Below, in pieces: positions 27,328-38,400 of a stretch of DNA of 64,000 bases. A program made the position numbers and the translations under genes. Origin of the DNA: Erpobdella octoculata (taxonomy: Eukaryota; Annelida; Clitellata; Hirudinida; Erpobdellidae); NCBI GenBank assembly GCA_963978895.1, contig OZ022239.1:16880470-16944469 (forward strand), in the 5' to 3' direction. Under the pieces are notes generated by a model, which saw nothing but the letters and a program-made list of their open reading frames with translations, was not told the DNA's origin and did not search any database. How positions within the stretch are numbered: the first letter of the stretch is position 1; each line of letters starts with the position of its first letter.

Positions 27328-28137
27328 CAGAGATGGGCACTTTAACTACTGTAGTTGCAACTACTGTAGTTATAACTACATTGTTAGTAGTTATACAGTA
27401 GTTATAACTACTTTTGTTTTTGGGTAGTTGCCATGTAGTTATAACTACTTTTATGATCTAGTTAAGTAGTTATAACTATTTACAATTATTTAACCACGTT
27501 TTGTTAGGACTAAAGCAAAACTAAACCAGGTATGCAAAAGCGCATTAAACCAAGTTATGAAACCAATAGTAATTGCCATCGATGTACGGCAAGGGGAGAG
27601 GACAACATACCTGGGTCATCTAACTCCGACAATAATTGGATTGCGATCAAAACTTGAAAGATCAACAGACAAATTGGTAGCTCCTTTTGTGGAGGCCTTG
27701 ACCTCTGGCATCAAGAAGCGCTTTCAGTCTATCTTAACAAACGATCAACACTTGATTGTGTCTGTGCTTCTACCACAGTTCAAGTTAAGGTTCCTATTGA
27801 AAGGCAAAAGATTGGATGTCAAACGGAAAGTGTTAGCATATATTCAACAACTTGCAGATGAGATTACTGAAATTCGTGGAAACTGCCAACAAGAAACAGC
27901 TGCAACTGAATTTAGTAGACATGAAGACGAGGACGATTTATGATTCGTATGACTTTGCCTAGCAAAGAACTGGAAGATTATCTGGGATCTAAAGCATCGA
28001 ATGTTCAATCACTAAAAGATTATCCATCTATACAGAGCGCGTTCATAAAAAGAAATTCTGTAGTTATAACTACTTCTGTCATGAGGTAGTTTGTAGGTAG
28101 TTATAACTACAATTAAAGTAGTTAGTGCCCATCACTG
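27328..28137 (+). mobile_element. hAT DNA transposon, internally deleted
   Basis: Perfect 8-bp duplication CTTTTACT at 27320-27327 and 28138-28145. Inverted ends are CAGAGATGGGCACT and CAGTGATGGGCACT (reverse complement of the right end), followed by subterminal TAGTTATAACTAC repeats, typical of one hAT lineage. At 810 bp it is a deletion derivative that keeps part of the transposase. Confidence 0.9.
27557..27943 (+). pseudogene. hAT transposase fragment
   Basis: An open frame of 128 codons resembling the middle/C-terminal part of BED-finger hAT transposases: MKPIVIAIDVRQGERTTYLG, LTPTIIGLRSKL, VEALTSGIKKRFQSIL and IVSVLLPQFKLRFL. Catalytic and DNA-binding parts are absent and the frame closes with an acidic tail, so it is not a functional transposase. 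Confidence 0.75.
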
Positions 28138-28139
28138 CT

Positions 28140-28360
28140 TTTACTTAACTTGACTTCTTTGTCTATCTGTCTGTCTGTCTGTCGTCAAATTTTGCAATCG
28201 ATTTTAAACTAACTTCCAAATGAGCTAAAAATTTAAAAATTTAAACATACCTCCGAATTGATTAACAATACATCCTATCAAATTTTCGGATCGATTGGAC
28301 AAAATTTAATTAAATAATTATTTGTGATATTTTCGTCGAACTATTTATTGTCTATGCTAA
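28140..28360 (-). repeat. Dispersed repeat, inverted copy of 45.1-45.3 kb
   Basis: From GTCTGTCTGTCTGTCGTCAA to TTTCGTCGAACTATTTATT this is the reverse complement of about 45134-45320 with few changes. Diverged relatives occur near 3590, 16140, 33868 and 34890. Confidence 0.7.
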
Positions 28361-28446
28361 TATTCTCGTTGTTTATGTAACAGAATGTGGCCTACACAAT
28401 CGATTATATAAAAGTGTGTTTTTAAAAAACTTTGTTTTTTGATTCA

Positions 28447-29690
28447 CTGATTGACTGACTGACTGACTGACTGACTGACTGACTGACTGACTGACTGACT
28501 GACTGACTGACTGACTGACTGACTGACTGACTGACTGACTGACTGACTGACTGACTGACTGACTGACTGACTGACTGACTGACTGACTGACTGACTGACT
28601 GACTGACTGACTGACTGACTGACTGACTGACTGACTGACTGACTGACTGACTGACTGACTGACTGACTGACTGACTGACTGACTGACTGACTGACTGACT
28701 GACTGACTGACTGACTGACTGACTGACTGACTGACTGACTGACTGACTGACTGACTGACTGACTGACTGACTGACTGACTGACTGACTGACTGACTGACT
28801 GACTGACTGACTGACTGACTGACTGACTGACTGACTGACTGACTGACTGACTGACTGACTGACTGACTGACTGACTGACTGACTGACTGACTGACTGACT
28901 GACTGACTGACTGACTGACTGACTGACTGACTGACTGACTGACTGACTGACTGACTGACTGACTGACTGACTGACTGACTGACTGACTGACTGACTGACT
29001 GACTGACTGACTGACTGACTGACTGACTGACTGACTGACTGACTGACTGACTGACTGACTGACTGACTGACTGACTGACTGACTGATAATCAACGCCGAG
29101 CTCAAACGGCTTATCCTAGGAACGTGAAATTTGGAACTTATACTACTTTTATAGCGTAAGCACCCACTAAGAAAGGACTTTTGAAAATTTTGCTCCTGAT
29201 AGGATGAAACTGGAAAACAAATGTTTTTCCAAAAAAACGTATATCTCGAAAACCAAAACCGAAGGGTTTTTGAAATTTGGTATCTAGATTCCTCTTAAAA
29301 ATTGAGAAAATACGTGTTTCACCATTTTTAAAAAATTTGGTTTCCAGGACCTCAAATATGGGCTGGAACATAGGGTTATTTGTTTTTTAAAGTAAATGCT
29401 ACTCAGAAACTGAAAATGCTACAGATGTAAATGTTAATATTTAGTATCTTCTTAAAAAATAATAATTTATATGTTTCGCCATATTCTGAAAATTTGGTTT
29501 CCAGGACCTAAAATGTAGGGTGGGAAAAACTAAAAAAGTGAAGGTTTTAAAATTTGGTATTTGGGATTTTCTAAAAAATTAAAATTATACATGTGTAACC
29601 GTATTTAAATAATTTATTTTCTGGGACCTCAAATATGGAATGGAAAATATAGATGATAAGTTATTAGAGTAACTGCAACTTAAAAATCAA
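28447..29690 (+). mobile_element. Repeat element with a 640-bp (CTGA)n head
   Basis: About 159 uninterrupted CTGA units (28450-29085) run into TAATCAACGCCGAGCTCAAA and a conserved body (GGAACGTGAAATTTGG at about 29118, GGTTTCCAGGACCT at 29339 and 29497). The same body follows a short CTGA run at 47996-49030. An inverted relative lies at 33958-34860. The 158-bp spacing between GGTTTCC motifs is that of the tandem repeat in the 48-kb copy. Confidence 0.75.
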
Positions 29691-29692
29691 CA

Positions 29693-30135
<443 letters not shown>

Positions 30136-30379
30136 TAGGTATGTTATTCATGCATTGCTACACCATTCATCCGATCATAATGAAATTTTCACACAACCTT
30201 GAGAGTCAAGGGGAATCAAATATAGAGAAAAAAAATTTGAAATCCGTCACAAAATGAGCGCAGCGGAGCGGGTGAGCGAGCGGGAACTATATATATATGT
30301 ATGTGCGTATGTATGTGTGTATGTATGTATGTATGTGTATGTGCATGTATGTGTGTCTGTGTGTGTGTTTATGTATGTA
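30136..30379 (+). repeat. Non-coding repeat body between TG-rich runs
   Basis: Contains TCATCCGATCATAATGAAAT and a GC-rich GAGCGCAGCGGAGCGGGTGA block. The arrangement resembles the 5' part of Helitron-like repeats seen elsewhere in the window, but I cannot assign ends. Confidence 0.35.
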
Positions 30380-30714
30380 CTAGCGGAGATACCCGGCGTT
30401 GCCCGGGTTTTTTAGAGGTTTTTCTAATGTTTGTCTCTTTCTCTCCCGTTTCCTTTCCCACCTGCTTTCCCACTCCTGTTCGCTTTCCCGTTTTCCCGCT
30501 GCCGGTCGCTTTCCCGCCCCGGTCGCTTTCCCGCCCCGGTCGCTTTCCTGCTCCCGGTCGTTTTCCCGTTCCCGGTCGTTGTCCCGTTCCCGCTCACGTT
30601 TGCTCTCCCATTCCCGCTCACGCTTGCTTTTCCGTTCCCACTTGCTGTCCGTTCCGGGTCGCTTTCCCGTTTCTATAATAGACAAACTAACCCACAAACA
30701 TTCATATATATATA
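30380..30714 (-). mobile_element. Helitron-like non-autonomous element
   Basis: The best-preserved 3' end of this family. On the minus strand ACCCGG (30408-30403) pairs with CCGGGT (30396-30391) over a GCAACG loop, then ATCTCCG, then CTAG at 30383-30380 followed by host T. The interior is a degenerate form of the 18-bp GGGAAAGCGACCGGGAAC motif. The 5' end near 30714 (TATATATATATGAATG) is approximate. Confidence 0.55.
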
Positions 30715-30779
30715 GTCTTAGCAAATCTATTTTACGTTTTATAGGCTAACAGAAGTTATGAAAGAATGGAAAAGAGAAA

Positions 30780-31565
30780 ATGAGCGTGAACGGGAACGGG
30801 AACGGGAGAGCAACCGTGACCGGGAATGGGAGAGCAAGCATGACCGGGAACGGGAGAGCAAGCGTGAACGGGAACGGGAAAGCGACCGGGAACGGGAAAG
30901 CGACCGGGAACGGGAAAGCGACCGGGAACGGGAAAGCGACCGGGAACGGGAAAGCGACCGGGAACGGGAAAGCGACCGGGAACGGGAAAGCGACCGGGAA
31001 CGGGAAAGCGACCGGGAACGGGAAAGCGACCGGGAACGGGAAAGCGACCGGGAACGGGAAAGCGACCGGGAACGGGAAAGCGACCGGGAACGGGAAAGCG
31101 ACCGGGAACGGGAAAGCGACCGGGAACGGGAAAGCGACCGGGAACGGGAAAGCGACCGGGAACGGGAAAGCGACCGGGAACGGGAAAGCGACCGGGAACG
31201 GGAAAGCGACCGGGAACGGGAAAGCGACCGGGAACGGGAAAGCGACCGGGAACGGGAAAGCGACCGGGAACGGGAAAGCGACCGGGAACGGGAAAACGAC
31301 CGGGAACGGGAAAGCGACCGGGAACGGGAAAGCGACCGGGAACGGGAAAGCGACCGGGAACGCGGAAAGCGACCGGGAACGCGGAAAGCGACCGGGAAAG
31401 CGAAAGCGACTGGAATCGGGAGAGCAAGCTTGGAAGGAAACGCGAGCAAGAGAGAAAATCGATAACAAAACTTCTGAGCGGGAAAGCGACCGGGAGCTGG
31501 AAAACGACCGAGAGCGGAAAAGCGACCGGGAACGCGACGAAAACGGGAAAGTGGAGAAGGAAACA
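30780..31565. repeat. 18-bp GC-rich minisatellite
   Basis: About 28 nearly perfect copies of GGGAACGGGAAAGCGACC (30865-31370), with degenerate copies on both sides. The motif is the reverse complement of that in the neighbouring Helitron-like element, so the array is probably derived from a second, inverted copy of it. The unit is six codons without stops, so five frames stay open for 230-296 codons; the implied Arg/Ser, Pro/Phe or Asn/Gly/Lys repeats are not evidence of protein. Confidence 0.92.
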
Positions 31566-32445
31566 CAGTAACGTTTCGAATGTTGAATTCAATGAAAAAC
31601 GACAGAACAGAGCAAAAAACACAGCACTCGACAAAGAAGCAGCCATTACGCGAGGCGCCTAGGCATTATGATGAATGAGCGAAACTAAACGCCGTGAATA
31701 GTTTGAAAATTGTGTTAAAATTAAAAGCGCACAAGCCTGCTTTCCCAAATAACGTCCCTCAAAGACTGCAAACCAGAAATAAATTCATCATCCTCACCGG
31801 AAAATCCTGAGACCACGCCTGTCTTGAGCTAAATTAAAGCGCTATAAAAATGTCTCGAAATGACTCTTGAAGATTTAATTCACATTAATTGTCTAAATTG
31901 TCTCAGACAGATAAAGACGTTAATCAATAGCAAAATTATTTTTTGAAGATTTTTGAATACTTAATCGGCAACATCTGAGTTGTTTACACCGTGAACAATC
32001 ATTATTTGAACGGACACCTGTATATTTATAATATAACTGTTATATAAATATATATAAAATCTATCTTATAGAATAGATTCAATATAGATGCTAAATATTT
32101 AGATTACTTACTATAGACTATTATAGAATATAGATAGACTAAGCCTAAAACTAATTACTATACTATACAATATACAACTATAAACTATACTAATACTAAA
32201 TGAGGTGTTGTGTTGCAGATTATGAATAAATTGTTTATTCATTATTATTATTATTATATTTGTACTAATTTATAGTTTATCAGTTTATGTATATAAAGTT
32301 TTGGTTTGAAGAAAGTAATAGTTGTACTATTTTCTATTTCTGACATTTTTTAATGTGTATATATAGTTATATAATTAATTAAATTAATTGCTCATTAAAA
32401 TCCTATTTTGGAATAAATCTGACATTTTAAGACAAGACATCTAAA
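31566..32445. other. Upstream region of the MTMR9-like gene
   Basis: No gene seen. It is very AT-rich with TATA-like strings at 32030-32060 and 32340-32370, and any of these could belong to the promoter. I cannot place a transcription start. Confidence 0.35.
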
Positions 32446-35400
32446 ATGGAATTCATGGAATATATTACGATTCCTAAACTAGATGGAGTGACACTATGTA
32501 GAGTTAATCAACTCCCTATTGAGGGAACTCTCTGCATAACTGCTCATCATCTTATTCTGTCTTCAAGACAGGATCCCACCGAAGAATTATGGGTAACGTG
32601 AGTTTTACATTTTCTATATAATGATTATACACATTTGTTATTTACATAAATTTATAATTTTTAGCTCCTGCACAAGAATGTGGATATTGTGGAGAAAAAA
32701 TTGAGCAGTGATGGAAACTTTATAACCTTAAAATGCAAGGATTTTCAAATTTTAAAGTTAAAAATTCCAGGGGCCGAAGAGTGCCTGGGCATTGCATCTT
32801 CTATTGAAGCTCTATCTAACATTGGTATGTCATTTTTGAGGTTCTATCAAACTGTTTTTAACTAAATAATCCTGTTTACTTACAAAATTGACAATAATTC
32901 TGTTTTAACTTTTTTCATATAGAGGATGCTTTTCACTCATACCCATTCTATAATAGAGTTCCTATAGAAATGCTTGAAGATGGATGGCAGGCTTACACGG
33001 CTGCTTCAGAATTTAACAGAATAAAAAATTCAATCTCCCATGAATGGCGTCTCAGTTATGTCAATAAAGATTTTAAGGTTTTTAAAATTAGTTGCAAAAA
33101 ATATTCTGATAACTTATTTTACCAGTCTGTTTTTGTTAAACTTGTCATTTTCTAAAATTTGTTTGGACAGGTTTGCTCATCATATCCAGAAGCTGTTATT
33201 GTTTTGAAATCTGTTGATGATGCAACTATTGCCAAAGCTGCTTTGTTTCGGCAAGGTGGCAGATTTCCTGTGCTTAGTTATTTTCATCAACAAAATGGGG
33301 TTTGTCATTAATTTATTTTATTCAGTAGTATTCATTCAATAAAATAATATCATAATATTTTTTTTATCACCTACAATCTTATTTGTTCTAAGAATAGGGT
33401 TTATTTCTTTTTTATGATGATGATGAAATGATATTTTACATTCATAAATAATAAAGACTTTTGGGCTGCTAAGGTTTCACTCAGCGATACCTATGATGCA
33501 TATTTTGAAATAAACTCATTGTGTTTTAAGTTATTGTTGTTTAGAGATGAGTGTTATTTAGTGAATATATGTTAATAATTATATTTTTTACTTGCGAAGA
33601 AATAGAACTCGAACTGTCTATCACTGGCAAAACTGCCCCGCCTCATGATAGCCCCCTTATCGATTGAGCTACATGCCATCCCCCAAAAAAGATGGCTACT
33701 AGTTTCTGTTGTTAGAAACATGTACGAATTCAGGTACTTTGAGTGTAGTTGGTGTAGATATACACACCCTAAGCCACACTATTTTTAAATCCTTTATATT
33801 AACTTCACGTGTTAGCTTGAGCCATATGTTGGGACTCTGTACCACTCAAATAAACCAACTTCCTATTATCCAATTGAATTGAAATTTAGTGGGTTTATTT
33901 GTCGCTGCAGACTTTACATTCTATTAAATTTTTAGATTTATTGGACAAAATATAAATGAACTAGAAGTGCCTGTCGCGGCTTTGCTCACTTGAAATTAGA
34001 GAATTTGAACCGTGCATCCACAGTAGCGTAATGCACGGGCCGATTTTGTACGGCCCGGCTCGTCGAAAACTTGGCCTGGCCCGTCTAATTTGGGCCCGGT
34101 CCGTTCTTACAGACCTAAAATTTCTATATACTTGCCGAAAAATCTCGGCCCGTCTCACCGGGACTTCATGTTTGGCCCGGCCTGTCTGAAGACCCTAAAA
34201 TCACGACCTGGCCGGCCCGTGCAGTACTCTACTCCATAGTGCCCTACGCGGATTTTTTAGACACGGTCTGGCTTATTTTATAAGCAGAAAATTCCAGGCC
34301 TGGCTTGTTATTTAGGCCCGGTCGTGATGAACTGGACTCAGCTAGTTTTAACGGGCACAAAACCTCAAAGCTTGGAATCTAATTTTTCCAAAAATAATGA
34401 AACACGTACACTTATTATTTTTTATAAAAAAAACTTAAATACTGAATTATAATGTTTTTACATTTTCAATTACTGAGTTTTCAAGCAAATAACCCTTTTT
34501 ATACCCTACATTTTAGTCGTGGAAGCCAAAATATAAAAAAATTGGTAAAAAAGTGTAACTTTATTTTCTAAGTAGTATCTAAATACTAATTTTTATATCT
34601 GTAGTATTTTTAGTTTCACAGTCGCAGTTTTTCTAAGAAAAATATAACCACATTTATTATATCCACACCACATTCAAGTCCTGTATACCAAATTTTCAAA
34701 GATTATTAAAACATGTATTTTTTTTTATTTTGTAAGAATAATCTTGGTACTAAATTGCAAAATTTTCACATTTGCAATTTTAGTTTTTAATCAAATATTC
34801 TTTTTTTTCCACCCCACATTTGATGTCCTGGAAACCAAATTATCAAGCTTGAGTGTTTGCAAACTTTGAGAGTGAAAATTAACTAACTTCCCGTCATCCA
34901 ATCGAGGTGAAATTTGAAATATAGTCTTACTTGACAATGAATTCTATTAAAGTTTGAAAATTAAAATAAAAAGGTTTTCAATTAAAAATAATAATAATAT
35001 ATGTTTTTAAAGAAATCAAATACAATTACATAAATGTTTACATATATAAATTCCAAAAAAATCATAAAAAAAAATTTTTTTTGCAATAAATGAAATGCTG
35101 GCAAATTCAGAAATATAAGGGATTTGTTAAAAAAAACCTGGTTTTTACTGCCTACTTGTTAAGGGCTGCAGTTCTGGCTTTCTGAATTTGAAATATTTCT
35201 GAGTTATATTTTCTGTATATTAAATTTTTTATAAAATTATTTCGGGTAATTGTCCCAGGGCATTCATTTTTTACATCAATAACTCATTTTTTTCTCACTA
35301 AATTAAACTATTTATTATTATTAAAGTAACTTTATATATGGGTTTTATGAGCTCATATTTAAAAAAAATGGGTTCTTTTGATATAATTAAAAGCAGTTTT

Positions 35401-38400
35401 TAGTTCAATTATTAACTTTAATTGAATTTCTTTAAACTAAAGTCACTCTGGTTGTTCAATTTTGTGCAGCTCCTCGTTCGTTTATCTTAAAACCTTTGCA
35501 TAATAAAGGGCCGTGCACATTTTAAGACCATTTCTGGTCGATTAGCTACGATTGTAGGTTGACTCCACCCACTAATTTTAATATCAATTTTTTTAATATT
35601 TTGTTTTAAGAATTAGAATATTGGTAATATTTAAAAATAATTGTCATTTAAAATAAAATTACTAAGAAAATGGTACTTGTATGATTTTGGATCGATCTGT
35701 GTGTGCTAAGGCCCCATAAAACCATATCATTCATAATTTTAATTATAATATGATTATTTTCAACAAGCCTTTTCAGGATATTAAATTGCTTCATTTTAAA
35801 CTGAAATTTTTTCTAAATGATATATATTTTATTCAAAAAAAAATTGGTATAGTTCTGGGTATGCTGTTCTATATTAATATTACTAGTTACTGGTTAGCCA
35901 TTTACATCCCTGCAATTTGTTCAAAGTGGATATAAATAAAACTAATGACTTTTAGATGGTGATCGTGAGATGCAGTCAGCCTCTGACCGGACCAAACAAC
36001 CGGAGGAGTCGTGAAGATGAATTAATTGTTAATTCTGTATTGGGAACAACTCGAAGGATTCGTGGATACATCGTTGACACAAGATCGGCCACAGTCAGCA
36101 AGATAGCAGCAGCTAGAGGTTTGCTAATGAAAGAACCAAAAATTTCTTACTTTGGAAAACACTTTAATTTGTTTGTATTTTGTTAGGAGGAGGAACTGAA
36201 CCGGAAGCCTTTTACCCACAGTGGCGTCACACACACCAGGCCATCGATCGTCCTAGCAGTTTCCATGAGTCTCTTGCCAAGCTCATTGAAGGTGCGAGAT
36301 GTGCTTTTAATTGTATCATTTTTTTTTACCGCTCTGCCACCAGCGCCTCAAAACCATTTTCATGCGATTGATAATTTTGTAATTCTGAAATTGATATTCA
36401 AAGCATGTCTTGATGCCGGTGCATCAATGGATAAATGGTTGTCAAAGCTAGAATCTAGCGGGTGGTTGAGCCATGTGAAAGACACGCTGAACTGTGCTTG
36501 TTCAGTGGCACAACACATTGACAATGGTGGAAGTGTTTTGCTTCATGGAGGAGAAGGAACAGACACCACGCTCATGGTTTCTTCAATAGCTCAGCTCATT
36601 TTAGATCCAGACTGCAGAACTGTTGTTGGGAAAGTGTATTCTGTGATTACAAAATGTTCATTATAAAAATGTTGTTTATTTAATTATTCTTTAATATTTT
36701 TAGGTTTGAGGCCCTTCTAGAAAGGGAATGGATTCAAGGGGGCCACCCATTTGCAAGCAGATGCAATAAATCAACTTTTGCTTCTTCCAAACAAAAGCTG
36801 GAGTCTCCAGTATTTCTTCTGTTTCTTGACTGTGTCTGGCAGGTACAACTCAATTTCTTGTTCAAATGAATCATTACAATTGCATCGTGTTAGTGGGATG
36901 AGTATATAAAGAAAATTATTGTTTGTTCTTTTACTGCTGCTGCTGCTACTGGCTCGGTGCTCTTAGTTAAAATTAAATGAGAATTTTAAATAGTTCCCAC
37001 CTTACTTTGTATTCTAATTCAAGGGCATCTTACAATGCACATCACAATGAAATTTGCCATTTAAATGATATGGCAGAATTATCATTAAACTCTTATAAAA
37101 TATGAGTCACCAAAATGGTGTTCATGCTTGACTTGAGAAACAGTTAGGACAAAATGATCTAGACATGCATCAATTTATTGCTTGTCGACACCACAGTTAG
37201 AAAAATGAGTTTTTTTGTTTTGATGCTGGATTGAGAATTTAAAATACATGGTTATGATTAACAGATTTGGCAGCAGTTTTCTTGCTCTTTTGAATTCAAT
37301 GAGTCATTTTTGACCATTCTCTTCAAAAATGCATATGCCTCTCAATTTGGTTAGTGGTGTTTTTTAGCATTTGTTTTTAATTTACTGATATAAAATATTC
37401 TAGTTTTGTTTATGTTTATGAATGAAACTTCTATGGAAAAATGATAAATTGAAAATGTACAGGAACATTCCTGTTTAATAATGAGAAAGAAAGACAGCAA
37501 CACAATTTAAAGGAAAGAACTATTTCACTTTGGTTAATAAATTAAAATTTGTTTCACTAGAATTTGTGTTTTTTATTTGTTTAATTATTTGATTGTTTCA
37601 CTTAAGGTCTTATCTCAATTTTCCTAAAGTGTTGTGCCAATATATGAACCCATTGTATGAGCCGAACCCGGCTATAATTTGGCCCTCTGTTGCACCACAC
37701 TCTCTTGTAAGTTCATATTTGTCAAATTTAAACTGAAACAGTCTAACAGGCAAACAGTATTTTAATTTCTGCTTATATTTGTTTGGGATGATGACACCGG
37801 AACAAATATTGTTGAATTGTTTCTGAATCGAGGTTTAAGTTATAAAAGTTAACTAATAATACTCTCACTAAGCATCTGCGTCCCGATATCGTTATCTCGA
37901 ATTCAATCGAGATTTCAAAACGATACGGGAGATCCCGTATCGCCATTGAAGCGATACAGCCTGCGGAAGAAGTCTCGTATCTATATAATTAGCGATACTA
38001 AGAATTTCATTCCCGATAAAAATCCAAAAAAAATATCGGGATTTTTTAAAAATATTTTCCAATAAATAACGAAAGTCATACATATTTAATTAACGATTCT
38101 CACAACTGTGAATATTTGCAATTGATTCATCAACATTGATTAATTAATCTACCTATTGACAGAAGTTTATAACTATTATCATCCCCACTTTAAATTCGGT
38201 TTTCCAGACAGCCTGTAGCCCCATTATTTACTATTTTTAGTCTGGGAACCAGCAGCAAAAAAGCCACGCTCCTATTAGGCTGCTAGTCGAGCTCTGCATA
38301 CTACTGATACTACAAGCCATACAAGACAATCGTACTCGCTGACATCGATGACTATTATTATTAATGAGAATAATGAGTAATGTAATAGTAATGATCATTC

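Noticed and set aside
28422..29105. A 227-codon Ser-Gln-Val repeat protein on the minus strand
   Set aside because: It is the reading of (CTGA)n; the same body in the 48-kb copy has a much shorter array and no frame.
30739..31646. Arg/Ser-rich, Pro/Phe-rich and Asn/Gly/Lys-rich open frames of 230-296 codons
   Set aside because: All come from one 18-bp minisatellite and overlap in five frames; none has a non-repetitive coding flank.
36265..36666. 133-codon frame running across MTMR9 intron 6 into exon 7
   Set aside because: The upstream third is intronic; homology and phase place the exon at 36404-36629.
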